DNA of 43,186 bases from Anaerolineae bacterium (GCA_022843385.1 JALHNT010000062.1:1-43186), one strand, 5' to 3'. Positions 1 through 8,445 are shown, numbered from the stretch's first letter. Notes: a model not told the origin generated them from the letters alone. A program made the numbers and translations.

Positions 1-584
1 CAGTCCAGGCTGTCAGTCGCCATCCGTTCTCTCCACCCAGTTGGGTTCAGCTTCATCACAGTATACCTGTGACTTCCTCTAATATATGAGACGCCAAGAG
101 CGCCAAGAAAAGACGAAGACGAATTGAACCACAGAGACACAGAGGACACAGAGAGCAATCAGAGGTCTATTCCTTTCAACTTTCTGTGCTGCTGATTGAC
201 TATACCCCCCTTTGCTGCTGAATTTGCTGATTGGAGCCATCAGCCGATAGCCGCCAGCTTTCAGCCATTACTTGATTCGCAAGATTCGTCAGATTCGTCA
301 GATTCGCATCAGTCCATATTTCAATTCGTGAATCCTGCGCCACTGTTTTCCCGCAAGTGTTGCAACTGCGTTTCGACCCATTTTGTGTCGTCGTCGTCGT
401 CGTCGGACAGACACAACGACACAGAGATAAAGACGAACACAGAGGACACAGAGAACACAGAGAGAAGACCGAGTAAATCTGCGTAAAATTCTGCAAATGC
501 AAAACAATACCTTCGCCAACATCGCGTAGGGCAATTGGAGTTGCCACGCAAAGGCATGTTTGACCATGTTTGCCCGCTCATCGC
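1..584. repeat. Non-coding repeat mosaic (copy A)
   Basis: No credible gene is seen here; the short open frames are built of repeats. Visible modules are a CGCCAAGA-type pair (about 90-110), ACACAGAGG-type tandem words (128-155 and 432-470), a TGCTGCTGATTGAC/ATACCCC block (183-234), a CAGCTTTCAGCCATTA word (about 255-270), three GATTCGTCA units (280-304), and a GTC/TCG microsatellite (386-405). The same words recur at 4680-5010 and 42840-43080 in this window, which shows a dispersed intergenic family. How the modules arose cannot be told from the sequence. Confidence 0.75.
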
Positions 585-1160
585 TCAGTCCGTTCGCTCT
601 GAGGTTGTCGCGGCAGATTTTAATGTCCAGGGTAATCCAGCCACCAGCAGCAGCACCTCATCGGCACAGGCAGCCAGCCGTTGATTGGCGCGTCCCAGGC
701 CGTCGCGGAACAAGCGCCCCAGTCGATAGGGCGGGACGATACCCATCCCAACCTCGTTGCTGATGATGAGCCAGGTGGCATCGCTTTCGGCATAAGCGGC
801 CAACAAGCCCTCGATTTCGTTCATGATGACCTGGTTGGCCTGCTCCTGGGTACAGTTTTCCGGCAGCGTCAGCAGGGCGTTGGTCGCCAGCAGCGTGAGG
901 CAATCGACCACAATCGTGTCGAAGCGGCCTGAACCAGCCGTCTGACTTATGGCCGCGCCGATGTTCAACGGGGCTTCCAGCGTGTGCCAGTGCGCCGGAC
1001 GCGCCTGCTGATGGGCGGCGATGCGCTCCCGCATCTCATCATCGAAAGCCTGAGCCGTCGCCACAAACAAGACCGCCTGACCCCGCTGCGCCCACGCCTC
1101 GGCATAGCTGCTCTTGCCGCTGCGCGCCCCACCCAGCACAAAGATCAATCGTTTAGCCAT
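585..1160 (-). CDS. cobU: Adenosylcobinamide kinase / adenosylcobinamide-phosphate guanylyltransferase
   Basis: Bifunctional enzyme of B12 assembly: it phosphorylates adenosylcobinamide and then transfers GMP to give AdoCbi-GDP, the substrate of CobS. The 191-residue protein has the family length. A P-loop GGARSGKS lies at residues 10-17. The family block RIxxHxxxRPxxWxTxE follows at about 47-63 and contains the histidine that is guanylylated in characterised CobU. VVDCLTL and SNEVGMGIVP follow in the expected order, and the C-terminal part keeps the FRDGLGRxNQ motif. The start overlaps the cobS end by 8 bases, so the genes are probably translationally coupled. It is the last gene of a three-gene minus-strand operon; repeat-rich DNA follows it. 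Assignment is firm by motif order. Confidence 0.95.
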   Translation of the reverse strand: MAKRLIFVLGGARSGKSSYAEAWAQRGQAVLFVATAQAFDDEMRERIAAHQQARPAHWHTLEAPLNIGAAISQTAGSGRFDTIVVDCLTLLATNALLTLPENCTQEQANQVIMNEIEGLLAAYAESDATWLIISNEVGMGIVPPYRLGRLFRDGLGRANQRLAACADEVLLLVAGLPWTLKSAATTSERTD

Positions 1161-1890
1161 GCGCCAGACCTGCCAGAATCATCAGGACACCCCATTCGGT
1201 GAATTCACACAATGCGCCGTAGACATCGCCGGTCAGGCCGCCGCCCAGCCGTCCGGCAGCCCAACGCGCCAGCAGCAATACTGGCAGGGCGACCAGCGGC
1301 GCCAGCCCCAGACGCCGATCAACCCCAGCGCCGATTGCGATAACGATCATCAGGGTGAACGCCAGCGCCACCCGCACCTGCGCGCGTCCCAAGCCATCGC
1401 GGAAGTAGCCGCCCAGCCCACCGCTGCGGGCATAGGGGAAGTGATAGGCCGCCAACGTCATCACAGCGCGACCCAGCACCGGCGGCAGGAGCAGCCAGGA
1501 TGCCGGGATTTCGCGCAGCGCCAGCCATTTGCCCAGCAAGAGCAGCGCCAACCCAACTACTGCCCAGGTGCCCGTGCGCGGGTCTTTCATGATCTCCAGC
1601 CGGCGTTCGACCGAGACGGTGGCGATCAGCCCGTCGCACGAGTCGCCGAAGCCATCCAGATGCAGCCCACCGGTCAGCACCACCCAGGTCAGCAGCGTCA
1701 GAAAAGCGACCAGATCGCGCGAGAAGAAAGGCAGTCCAGCGACCAGCGCCAGCGCCAGCCCGATGCCCAGGCCGACCAGCGGGAAGTAGGCGAAGGCATA
1801 ACCCGGCTTCCGTCCCTCGCTGTAACCGACGGGCAGGATCGTGAGGAAAGCAAAGGCCGCCCGCAGATCAGCCCACATGCGCCGTGTCAT
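1153..1890 (-). CDS. cobS: Adenosylcobinamide-GDP ribazoletransferase
   Basis: Cobalamin synthase, an integral membrane enzyme that joins AdoCbi-GDP with alpha-ribazole (or its phosphate) to make adenosylcobalamin (phosphate). The 245 residues match the family length. The N-terminal AFAFLTILPVG stretch and the GGLHLDGFGDSCDGL motif at about 75-90 are CobS hallmarks; the acidic residues of the latter bind the metal and substrate in the family. Several hydrophobic segments follow, including one rich in LLLL near 115-120. It overlaps the upstream phosphatase by 23 bases and cobU by 8. No strong ribosome site precedes either ATG (1890 or 1878), consistent with coupling to the upstream frame. The first ATG was kept. 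Confidence 0.94.
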   Translation of the reverse strand: MTRRMWADLRAAFAFLTILPVGYSEGRKPGYAFAYFPLVGLGIGLALALVAGLPFFSRDLVAFLTLLTWVVLTGGLHLDGFGDSCDGLIATVSVERRLEIMKDPRTGTWAVVGLALLLLGKWLALREIPASWLLLPPVLGRAVMTLAAYHFPYARSGGLGGYFRDGLGRAQVRVALAFTLMIVIAIGAGVDRRLGLAPLVALPVLLLARWAAGRLGGGLTGDVYGALCEFTEWGVLMILAGLAHG

Positions 1891-2476
1891 TCAGCAGGGT
1901 CAGCGTCGCGCCGCCAGCATAGAGTGAAAGGATGCTCAGGGAAGCGTGGTCGATCTGAAAGCTCCACTGACGGGCCGGAGCCAGATTGAGCGCCAGACAA
2001 ATCAGCAAGCGCAGCGATCCGCCATGCCCGACCACCAGCACGTGTTGGTCAGCGTGAACGCTTTGAACATGATCGAGAAAGCGCCCGACGCGCTGTGCCA
2101 GCAGCGACAGCGACTCGCCCTGTGGTGGTGGGTGATCCGAGTCGGCTTCCCAATCCGCCAATTCCTGGGGATGTTGCGACCTGGCCTCGTCGTAGGTCAA
2201 TCCCTCGAAAATGCCGAAGTTCAGTTCGCGCAGATCAGGCGATAACTGGGGCTGAAGGTCGGGCAGGGCCATCGCGGCTGTCTCACGAGCGCGGGCGAGG
2301 TCGCTGCTGTAGACCGCGTCAAAGGCGTAGGGGCGCAGCCGCCGCGCCAACGCCTGCGCCTGCTGCCGTCCCACCTCATTCAGCGGGACATCGGTTTGCC
2401 CCAGGCGGCGCCGCTGGGCATTCCAGTCGGTTTCACCATGCCGCACCAGATAAAGCTGCACTGTCATCGGCCTCAT
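1868..2476 (-). CDS. cobC: Histidine phosphatase, probable alpha-ribazole phosphatase
   Basis: Phosphoglycerate-mutase-like (branch 1) histidine phosphatase of 202 residues. The catalytic RHGE motif is at residues 12-15, and the second histidine lies in VVGHGGSLR near 147-155. The family removes the 5' phosphate from many substrates. The cob assignment is inferred from position: it is the first gene of the operon and overlaps cobS, so removal of phosphate from alpha-ribazole-5'-phosphate or adenosylcobalamin phosphate is the likely job. A second in-frame ATG at 2467 is an equally possible start. A perfect TATAAT lies on the minus strand at 2508-2513, but no good -35 is seen. There is no room for a cobalamin riboswitch in the 98-base gap to the divergent E1 gene. 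Confidence 0.82.
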   Translation of the reverse strand: MRPMTVQLYLVRHGETDWNAQRRRLGQTDVPLNEVGRQQAQALARRLRPYAFDAVYSSDLARARETAAMALPDLQPQLSPDLRELNFGIFEGLTYDEARSQHPQELADWEADSDHPPPQGESLSLLAQRVGRFLDHVQSVHADQHVLVVGHGGSLRLLICLALNLAPARQWSFQIDHASLSILSLYAGGATLTLLNDTAHVG

Positions 2477-2574
2477 TCCAGATGGATGTCGGAGTCATCG
2501 TGGCAGGATTATACTGGCGAATTCGGCTAGAATAGAGAGGTAATCAGGGGTGGAATGCGTGAGGAGAAACGACT

Positions 2575-4635
2575 TTGACTGACCTACACCCGGCCTATGA
2601 CTGGCGCGAAATCGCCCGGCTCATCCTGACCTCGCGGTTGATCGACGAGCTGGAAGAACAGGAGCTGGTGCCGCAGGGATACATCAATTATCAATTCTCG
2701 GCGCGAGGACACGAACTGGGGCAGCTCCTCCTGAGCCAACTGCTGACGCGCCCACTGGATGCGGTCAGCGCTTATTATCGGTCGCGTCCGCTGGTGTTGG
2801 GATTAGGCTTGACCATCGAAGAATCCTTCGCCTCCGATATGGCGCGAGCCGGCGGCATGACTGGCGGGCGCGACATCGGCGTGGTGATGAGCCTGCCGCG
2901 GCGCGAACGGGCGACCCTCCTGCCAACGGCAGCCGATGTCGGGTCGCAGTACACCCCGGCGGCGGGCTGGGCGCAGGCCATCCGTTACCGCGTCGAGACG
3001 CTGGGCGAAAGCGCCGGGGCTGACAGCATGGCAGTGGTGCTGGGCGGGGATGGCTCTGTCGCCAGCAATGGCTTCTGGTCGGCATTGACCATCGCCACCA
3101 CGCTCAAACTCCCGCTGTTGTTCGTGATCGAAGACAACGGTTATGCCATCTCGGTGCAGGGGCCGGCGCAGACCCCTGGCGCGAACATCGCCAGCAATCT
3201 GGCGGCCTTCAGGAATCTGTTGATCTGGGATGGCAGCGGCACCGATCCAGCCGATACCGCTCAGTTGGTGTACGAAGCGGTGAATTATGTGCGCGGCTGG
3301 CGCGGGCCGGGGCTGCTGCGGCTGATGGTGCCGCGTCTCTCAGGACATTCGAGCGTCGATAACCAGTCGTATAAATCCGCCGAGACCAAAGCCGAGGAAT
3401 GGACGCGCGATCCGATCCCGGCGCTGCGCGATTATCTGGTGCCAGCGCTGATGAGCCAGACCGAATGGGAGAGTCTGGTGGATGAGGTGACCGCCGCCAT
3501 CTTCGCCGGGCGCGACGCGGCGCTGGCTCAGCCTATCCCGGTGTCCAGCAGCGTCACCCAGCGCATCTTCGCTGACCCGGCCTATCCGCAGTCGGTGGGT
3601 GGGCTGGCAGCGGCGGGCATCACTCTGTCTTCTGGTTCGACCACGCCGCAGCCGCCAGAGCCGCGCCGCATCAACATGCTGGAAGCCATCCGCCGGACGC
3701 TCGACAGCGAACTGCGCACCAATCCCCGGCTGGTGATCTTCGGTGAGGATGTGGCGGTCAAGGGCGGCGTCCATGCCGTGACGTTGGGCTTGCAGGAGCA
3801 GCACGGCGAGGGGCGGGTCTTCGACACCAGCCTCTCGGAAGAGGGCATCATCGGGCGGGCGGTGGGCATGGCGCTGGCGGGTCTGGTTCCCGCGCCAGAG
3901 GTCCAGTATCGCAAGTACGCTGACCCGGCCACCGAGCATCTAAACAACATCGGGTCGCTGCGCTGGCGGACGAACAATCGCTTCGCCGCGCCGATGGTGG
4001 TGCGGATGGCGGGCGGTTACCGGCGCATCGGTGATCCCTGGCACAGCGTCACCAGTGAGGCGACCTTCGCCCATCAACCGGGCTGGATGGTGGTTGTTCC
4101 ATCGAATGCCGAGGATGCGGTGGGCTTGCTCCGTACCGGTCTGCGCGGCAATGATCCGGTGATCTACTTAGAACATCGCGCCATGCTGGATGCGGCCTGG
4201 GCGCGGCGACCTTACCCCGGCGATGAGTATGTGCTGCCCTTTGGACAGGCCAAGCTGGTGCAGACCGGGGCAGACATCACACTGGTGACCTGGGGCGGCA
4301 TGGTCGAGCGCTGCGAACTGGCCGTGAATGAACTGGATGCTTCAGCCGATATTCTGGACTTGCGGACGCTGATCCCCTGGGACAAGGCGGCAGTGCTGGA
4401 GTCGGTACGCAAGACGGGCAAGTGCCTGATCGTCCACGAAGAAATCCTGATCGCGGGCTTTGGGGCTGAGATCGCGGCGACGCTGGCTGCCGAGGCCTTC
4501 ACTGATCTGGATGCCCCGATCCAACGGATTGGCGCACCCTCGACACCGGTGCCATTCAGCACGGCGCTGATGGATGGGGTGGTGCCACAGGTGGAGCAGA
4601 TCAAACAGGCCATCACGGATCTGTTGGCGTTCTGA
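2575..4635 (+). CDS. 2-oxoacid dehydrogenase E1, fused alpha and beta subunits
   Basis: Thiamine-diphosphate-dependent E1 component that decarboxylates a 2-oxoacid and acylates the lipoyl group of E2. One chain of 686 residues carries both subunits. The alpha part (about 1-340) has RGHELGQ near 44-50 and the ThDP motif GDG at 158-160 with its partner Asn at 188 (EDNG). The beta part (about 365-686) starts at INMLEAIRRTL and has FGEDVAVKGGV and the SEEGIIGRAVGMALAG block. The start is TTG, supported by GAGGAG at 2561-2566, 8 bases upstream; no nearby ATG is better placed. No E2 or E3 gene is adjacent. Branched-chain 2-oxoacids are the best guess for substrate, but pyruvate cannot be excluded. 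Confidence 0.9.
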   Translation: MTDLHPAYDWREIARLILTSRLIDELEEQELVPQGYINYQFSARGHELGQLLLSQLLTRPLDAVSAYYRSRPLVLGLGLTIEESFASDMARAGGMTGGRDIGVVMSLPRRERATLLPTAADVGSQYTPAAGWAQAIRYRVETLGESAGADSMAVVLGGDGSVASNGFWSALTIATTLKLPLLFVIEDNGYAISVQGPAQTPGANIASNLAAFRNLLIWDGSGTDPADTAQLVYEAVNYVRGWRGPGLLRLMVPRLSGHSSVDNQSYKSAETKAEEWTRDPIPALRDYLVPALMSQTEWESLVDEVTAAIFAGRDAALAQPIPVSSSVTQRIFADPAYPQSVGGLAAAGITLSSGSTTPQPPEPRRINMLEAIRRTLDSELRTNPRLVIFGEDVAVKGGVHAVTLGLQEQHGEGRVFDTSLSEEGIIGRAVGMALAGLVPAPEVQYRKYADPATEHLNNIGSLRWRTNNRFAAPMVVRMAGGYRRIGDPWHSVTSEATFAHQPGWMVVVPSNAEDAVGLLRTGLRGNDPVIYLEHRAMLDAAWARRPYPGDEYVLPFGQAKLVQTGADITLVTWGGMVERCELAVNELDASADILDLRTLIPWDKAAVLESVRKTGKCLIVHEEILIAGFGAEIAATLAAEAFTDLDAPIQRIGAPSTPVPFSTALMDGVVPQVEQIKQAITDLLAF

Positions 4636-5185
4636 GGAGGTTCAGGCGCACCTGATTGGATGGGAATTGTGCTGCAAATTGAGCAGTACGCGGTTGCTGC
4701 TGATTTTGCTGATTGGAGCGAGTAGATTATAGCGTTCAGCCATTAGCTTTCAGCTATTACCTGATTCGCAACGTGCGTCAAATTCGTCAAATTCGCGAAC
4801 GCTTTTTGTGAACTTTTCCCTCAATCGGTCGTCAGTCATCAGTCGATAGTCGTCAGAAAGAACGCTCAAGGCGTTTGTGCTGCTGATTGACGATACCCCG
4901 GTTTGCTGCTGATTTTGCTGTTTCAAAGACATAAAAACCAACACAGAGGACACAGAGAGAAGACCGAGCAAAACTGCATAAAATTCGTCAAATGCTGCAA
5001 CTGCAAAAGTCCGTTTTTGCAGATTGTGTATCACGGCGGCGGTCATCTCCTTTCGACGGCGGCCAACTCACGGGAGCAGTTGACCGGCATGGGTTTGATG
5101 TAGCGTGTTTATGGGGTTGTTAAGTTGCGCGGGGAAATCGTGATATTTCCCATATCGCCGATTATAGAACAAAAAAGCTGTTTGA
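4636..5185. repeat. Non-coding repeat mosaic (copy B)
   Basis: No gene is supported. The stretch repeats the words of copy A in a different order: TTGCTGCTGATTTTGCTGATTGG (4691-4717 region), TTCAGCCATTAGCTTTCAGC (about 4735-4756), CGTCAAATT units (4775-4797), TCGGTCGTCAGTCATCAG (4826-4843), the TGCTGCTGATTGAC/ATACCCC block (4877-4899), and the ACACAGAGG words with GAGAAGACCGAGC (4938-4968). The blocks from 4691-4800 align with 211-308 of copy A, and 4875-4920 with 183-226. Confidence 0.72.
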
Positions 5186-5375
5186 GTCAAGCCCCCAGTG
5201 ATTGGGGGCTGCATTTCAAAGTTTTGGGTAGCGATTATCAATTGACCTCACCCCCGTCTCACTGCGTTCGACTCCCCCTCTCCAATCCATTAGAGAGGGG
5301 GTTGGGGGGTGAGGTTGCTTATCTGGAACTAGCAGACCCAACAACCTGAAATGCCCCCAATCACTGGGGTCTGAC
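5186..5375. repeat. Nested palindromic element (MITE- or BIME-like)
   Basis: Outer arms at 5186-5218 and 5346-5375 are imperfect inverted copies of each other (shared core CCCCAGTGATTGGGGGC, flanked by GTCA and ATTTCA). The left arm is itself a hairpin, AGCCCCCA-GTGAT-TGGGGGCT at 5190-5210. Between them sits a second long palindrome at 5248-5314, with outer stem CTCACCCCC/GGGGGGTGAG and inner stem CCCCCTCTC/GAGAGGGGG. The whole lies between two convergent genes, so it may also end transcription both ways. No coding capacity. A related inner palindrome recurs at 8475-8548. Confidence 0.7.
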
Positions 5376-5389
5376 GCACTGAACACGGA

Positions 5390-7246
5390 TTAGAAGTAGC
5401 TGCCGATGATTTGCAGCACCCGCAGAATGCTGGCGGCATCGCCGGACTGGACAGTGGTGGCGCTGGCGCGGGCGATGCTGGTGAGGGCCTGGACATCGGC
5501 GTTCGAGCCATAGGCCACCGGGATGACCAGCACCGGGTTGACTTCATCGCGACTGCCCTCGATGGCGCGCAGGACATCGTTGATCTGATGCTCGTCGCTG
5601 GCGGTATCCGCTCCATCGCTCAACAGCACCACCGCCCGGATGCGATTGTCACTGTCCTGCTGGTTGAGTTCGGTCACCACTTCATAGAGGGCATCGAAGA
5701 GCGCGGTGCCGCCATCGGCGCGCAGGTTATCAACCGTGCGGTCAATATCAACCCGGACCGTTTCCAGGCTGCCGAGGGCGACGCGGGTGATGACCTCATC
5801 GCTGAAGGTGACCAGGCTGACGCGGTTGCCGGCTTCCATCTCATCCAGGAAGGCTTTGGCCGCCAGCTTGGCCTGACCAATCTTGTCCTCGTCCAGCATC
5901 GAGCCGGAGATGTCGATCAGGATGACGACGTCGGCCTGCTTCTTGACCAGCGCCCAGCTTTGCTGAATCTCGACGATCACATCGGGCGGCGGCACATCGA
6001 GGATGGTGGTCGGTTGGGCAGGATCAACCCCGTTCTCGGCCACGAAAGGATACGCCAGCGGCACGCTGCTGTTGGCCGGGCGGAATCCCTGCTGCATGAC
6101 GAGCTGCTGCATCGGTGCCGTCAGGATGAACTGGGTGAAGACCTGGGCCGCTGCCTTTTGTTCGGCTGTCACCCAGTCGGCATTGACGATGCCAAAGGGA
6201 TGCTCATGCCAGAAGGTGCCTTCGGCGGGGTAAATCGCCACCAGCTTCTCCTGTGGTTTGTTACAGGTTTCGTCGCCCTGCTGCGCCCCCAGATTGAGGC
6301 AGATCAGGTCGGTTTCTTCCAGCGCCACGAAATCGAGATAATTCGGACCGCGGGCGATGTACTCCAGGAAGTCCTCGGTACGGCGCGAGTAATGGCGCAC
6401 CAGTTCTTCAATATCACGAACGCAATCCTGCACCGCATCGCTGCGGACGGCGGCCAGCGTCAATTCGCGTTCGGTGAAGCCGTTCTGCCGGGCGCAGGCA
6501 TAGAATTCGCTGATGGTGGTCGAGAGGCCGGTGGAACTGACGGTCGGATCGGTATGACCATAGTAAACGGCGCGGCGACAATCTGGCAGGCCGTAATCAC
6601 ACCACCCGTTGGGGCTTTCCAACACCGCCAGCAGATCATCCCAGCCGATCTGGTCGCTGCCAATTTTTTCCTGAATCGCCTGCGCCCGGCTTTCCCAGAT
6701 GCCGATGATGACCGGTGAGAGGGCGGTGGGCTGGATGTTGGCGAGGTCGAAGATGGGACGCCCGACGTTGAAGTTGACCAGCGCCAGCCAATGACTGACC
6801 GACGGTTGCAGGATGGTTGGATGATAGACAGTCTCGTTGTTAGGGGCGATGATGGCGTTGATGACGCCCTGGGCAATCGTGCCGGATGAACCGGTCGTCG
6901 GGTCCTGTCCGGCGACGAAGATCGGGCGTTCGTTCGCGCCCCAGGGCTGCCCGGTCACCGGATTGGTGCCAGCCGCCGAGGCGGTGTTGAAGGCCTGGAT
7001 GACCGCCGGCATGTAGGTCTGCGACTCGGGCGAGTAGACGATGAAGACATCGATGGCATTGGCCGGTCGGGCGACACCGCCGGTTTCGTGATAAGTCTCG
7101 TACCCCTGGCGCATGTAGGACGGCAGGGTGATGGTGGTTGAGCCGCCCGGCGCAAGGGGCGACGGGCCGCCATTGCAGGCGACCAGGATCAGGCACAGGA
7201 TGAGACACAGCATTGTGTTAACCGACACGGACGACTGCTTTAACAT
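5390..7246 (-). CDS. Lipoprotein: solute-binding domain fused to VWA domain (paralogue 1)
   Basis: Predicted exported lipoprotein of 618 residues. The signal ends in lipobox LVAC, with the cysteine near residue 24. Residues about 40-400 look like a periplasmic-binding-protein type II fold, with YYGHTDP and a STGLS loop like those of the paralogue at 8558-10333. A VWA domain follows at about 438-618, with a complete MIDAS start DISGS at 445-449 and the later SDGADTAS block. The start was placed at 7246, not at the longer frame start 7327, because GGAGG sits 6 bases before this ATG and the signal peptide begins here. The region between the two starts holds a terminator for the upstream gene. 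The VWA would bind a metal and a protein ligand outside the membrane; the solute is unknown. Confidence 0.85.
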   Translation of the reverse strand: MLKQSSVSVNTMLCLILCLILVACNGGPSPLAPGGSTTITLPSYMRQGYETYHETGGVARPANAIDVFIVYSPESQTYMPAVIQAFNTASAAGTNPVTGQPWGANERPIFVAGQDPTTGSSGTIAQGVINAIIAPNNETVYHPTILQPSVSHWLALVNFNVGRPIFDLANIQPTALSPVIIGIWESRAQAIQEKIGSDQIGWDDLLAVLESPNGWCDYGLPDCRRAVYYGHTDPTVSSTGLSTTISEFYACARQNGFTERELTLAAVRSDAVQDCVRDIEELVRHYSRRTEDFLEYIARGPNYLDFVALEETDLICLNLGAQQGDETCNKPQEKLVAIYPAEGTFWHEHPFGIVNADWVTAEQKAAAQVFTQFILTAPMQQLVMQQGFRPANSSVPLAYPFVAENGVDPAQPTTILDVPPPDVIVEIQQSWALVKKQADVVILIDISGSMLDEDKIGQAKLAAKAFLDEMEAGNRVSLVTFSDEVITRVALGSLETVRVDIDRTVDNLRADGGTALFDALYEVVTELNQQDSDNRIRAVVLLSDGADTASDEHQINDVLRAIEGSRDEVNPVLVIPVAYGSNADVQALTSIARASATTVQSGDAASILRVLQIIGSYF

Positions 7247-7253
7247 GCTTAAC

Positions 7254-7258
7254 CTCCG
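7254..7258 (-). promoter_or_regulatory. Ribosome binding site deciding the start of the VWA lipoprotein
   Basis: GGAGG on the minus strand ends 7 bases before the ATG at 7246. It argues against the upstream in-frame start at 7327, which would give the protein a non-signal extension. Confidence 0.7.
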
Positions 7259-7270
7259 TTTAATGGACGG

Positions 7271-7306
7271 AAAAGAAAACGCCCCTACGCGAGGTAGAGG
7301 CGCTTT
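7271..7306 (-). terminator. Rho-independent terminator after the GNAT gene
   Basis: Read on the minus strand: a 9-bp stem (one mismatch) formed by 7294-7302 and 7280-7288 with a 5-base loop, followed by TTTTCTTTT at 7279-7271. It lies 34 bases after the GNAT stop and before the VWA lipoprotein start, so it separates the inserted cassette from that gene. Confidence 0.75.
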
Positions 7307-7335
7307 CATGGATGAACCGAGTGGCATTTCGGTGT

Positions 7336-7827
7336 TCAGGCATAGTGTTCCAGTTCATGCCGGATGTGACCGCAGCGGCCATGATCGAGTTTGAGATGCA
7401 TCTCGAAGGCGTGCAGCCCCGGCGCATAACGGTCGTGGATGACCTGGTCAACGACAAAACCGAGTTTCTCGAAGAAGCCGGCGGTATGCTGGCTGGTATC
7501 GATCTTCACCCTGTCAGCCGTCCCCCGGCGGCAGATGTCATGCAGCCGCAGCAGCAGGAGATAACTGCCGATCTTCTCCCCCTGATGTTCGCGGGCGACC
7601 ATGCCCCAGCACAGGCCGGCCCAGCGTTCGGCGGTGTTGATGTAGTAGCCGCCACAGGCGATGATGCGGCGCTGCGAGTCCTCGATCACTAGATAATGAC
7701 AGATCGGCAGAGTCAGAAACTCCTCAAACTCAGCCCGTTCGGCTGGATCGAAATAAGGCGGCGCGTTGCCATCAAAGATCGCCAGGCAGGCCGCCGTGTC
7801 GGCTGGCGTGAACGGACGCACAAGCAT
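7336..7827 (-). CDS. GNAT-family N-acetyltransferase
   Basis: 163-residue protein with the Gcn5-related acetyltransferase fold, transferring an acetyl group from acetyl-CoA to an unknown amine. It opens with the typical MLVRPFTPADTAACLAIF start. The acetyl-CoA motif A is REHQGEKIGSYLL at about 82-94 (R/Q-x-x-G-x-G/A type), preceded by a VIEDSQRRIIACGGYYI strand pair. ATSE-like FFEKLGF near 118-124 is the usual beta4-alpha4 end. Its start is two bases after the stop of the DUF5615 gene, so the two are co-transcribed with DUF433. A terminator follows. Substrate cannot be assigned; a GNAT beside a TA-like pair could be incidental. Confidence 0.88.
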   Translation of the reverse strand: MLVRPFTPADTAACLAIFDGNAPPYFDPAERAEFEEFLTLPICHYLVIEDSQRRIIACGGYYINTAERWAGLCWGMVAREHQGEKIGSYLLLLRLHDICRRGTADRVKIDTSQHTAGFFEKLGFVVDQVIHDRYAPGLHAFEMHLKLDHGRCGHIRHELEHYA

Positions 7828-7829
7828 GG

Positions 7830-8174
7830 CTACACCTTCACATATTCCACCCGATTTACCATGTCATCAGGCGTATATACAGCATGCATCAGCTCCAACC
7901 ACCGTACCCATTCACCAATGAAATGCTGTTCAGGTCGCCCAATCACGATACCCGCATGATACACACCACTCACCGCAAGATTGACGAAATCAGTATCGTA
8001 GGTACACAAAACACGATTCATTGTGTTAGCCCGTTGCAAATGATCGACATCTTTATCACCCAGTACATTCAACTCATTTACGGTGACAACATCAATCCCT
8101 CGAGCAGTAAGCTGGCGAGCAACCTCCACTGGCACATTTTCATCGAGATAGAAGCGAAGGCTTTGTGCTGCCAA
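7830..8174 (-). CDS. DUF5615 PIN-like protein (putative toxin)
   Basis: 114-residue protein with the PIN-like layout of DUF5615: the early acidic motif FYLDENVP at about 8-15 and the later LCTYDTDF at about 56-63, whose Asp residues are expected to hold a metal. In the family such proteins pair with DUF433 partners and are suspected to act as RNase toxins of type II systems; activity here is inferred. The start is TTG at 8174: AGGAG lies 7 bases upstream inside the DUF433 frame, and no ATG precedes the conserved FYLDEN strand. It overlaps the DUF433 gene by 35 bases, which supports strict co-expression. Confidence 0.82.
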   Translation of the reverse strand: MAAQSLRFYLDENVPVEVARQLTARGIDVVTVNELNVLGDKDVDHLQRANTMNRVLCTYDTDFVNLAVSGVYHAGIVIGRPEQHFIGEWVRWLELMHAVYTPDDMVNRVEYVKV

Positions 8175-8445
8175 TCTGTTGCTCCTGATAAGCCTGAGAT
8201 TGGGCTATCTGTTGCCGAATCGCTTCATCCAATGCGGCCTTGTGGGCATAGTAATAAGAGAAGGCGGCATGAACCTGTGCCAGCGAAAGCTGATAATCAG
8301 ATGCCAGATCGTCGGCTGAACGATCATGGAACAGATGCGCCATCATCACGTCAATCACCCGCAGCCCCGTCCCAGCGAGGCACGGCTGCCCCCTCCGCAC
8401 ATCGGGATTCGTGGCGATCAAGTCGATACTCTGAATCGTCTCCAT
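8140..8445 (-). CDS. DUF433 protein (putative antitoxin)
   Basis: 101-residue protein of the DUF433 family, a small HTH-like DNA-binding domain. The typical order is seen: ATNPDVRRGQPCLAGTGLRV at about 11-30, VMMAHLFHDRSADDLASDY at about 33-51, then an alpha-helical LAQVHAAFSYYYAHKA. In many bacteria this family sits directly upstream of a DUF5615 PIN-like gene and is taken as the antitoxin, as here. AAGG lies 8 bases before the ATG. It is the first gene of a DUF433-DUF5615-GNAT cassette that lies between two paralogous solute-binding/VWA genes, which suggests insertion into that cluster. Confidence 0.85.
   Translation of the reverse strand: METIQSIDLIATNPDVRRGQPCLAGTGLRVIDVMMAHLFHDRSADDLASDYQLSLAQVHAAFSYYYAHKAALDEAIRQQIAQSQAYQEQQIGSTKPSLLSR

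Noticed and set aside
280..405. Short tandem units that recall a CRISPR array
   Set aside because: Units are 3 to 9 bases long and touch each other; there are no spacers and no cas genes.
196..581. Several short open frames in the first 600 bases
   Set aside because: All are translated repeats (ACACAGAG, GTC microsatellite) with no domain, ribosome site or consistent frame.
2477..2574. Possible cobalamin riboswitch before the cob operon
   Set aside because: The divergent gap is only 98 bases, too short for the element, and no B12-box-like sequence is visible.
5411..6718. Long plus-strand open frame of 435 codons opposite the VWA lipoprotein
   Set aside because: It is a shadow of the GC-rich minus-strand gene; no ribosome site, signal or recognisable domain, and the opposite frame has a full lipobox and MIDAS.
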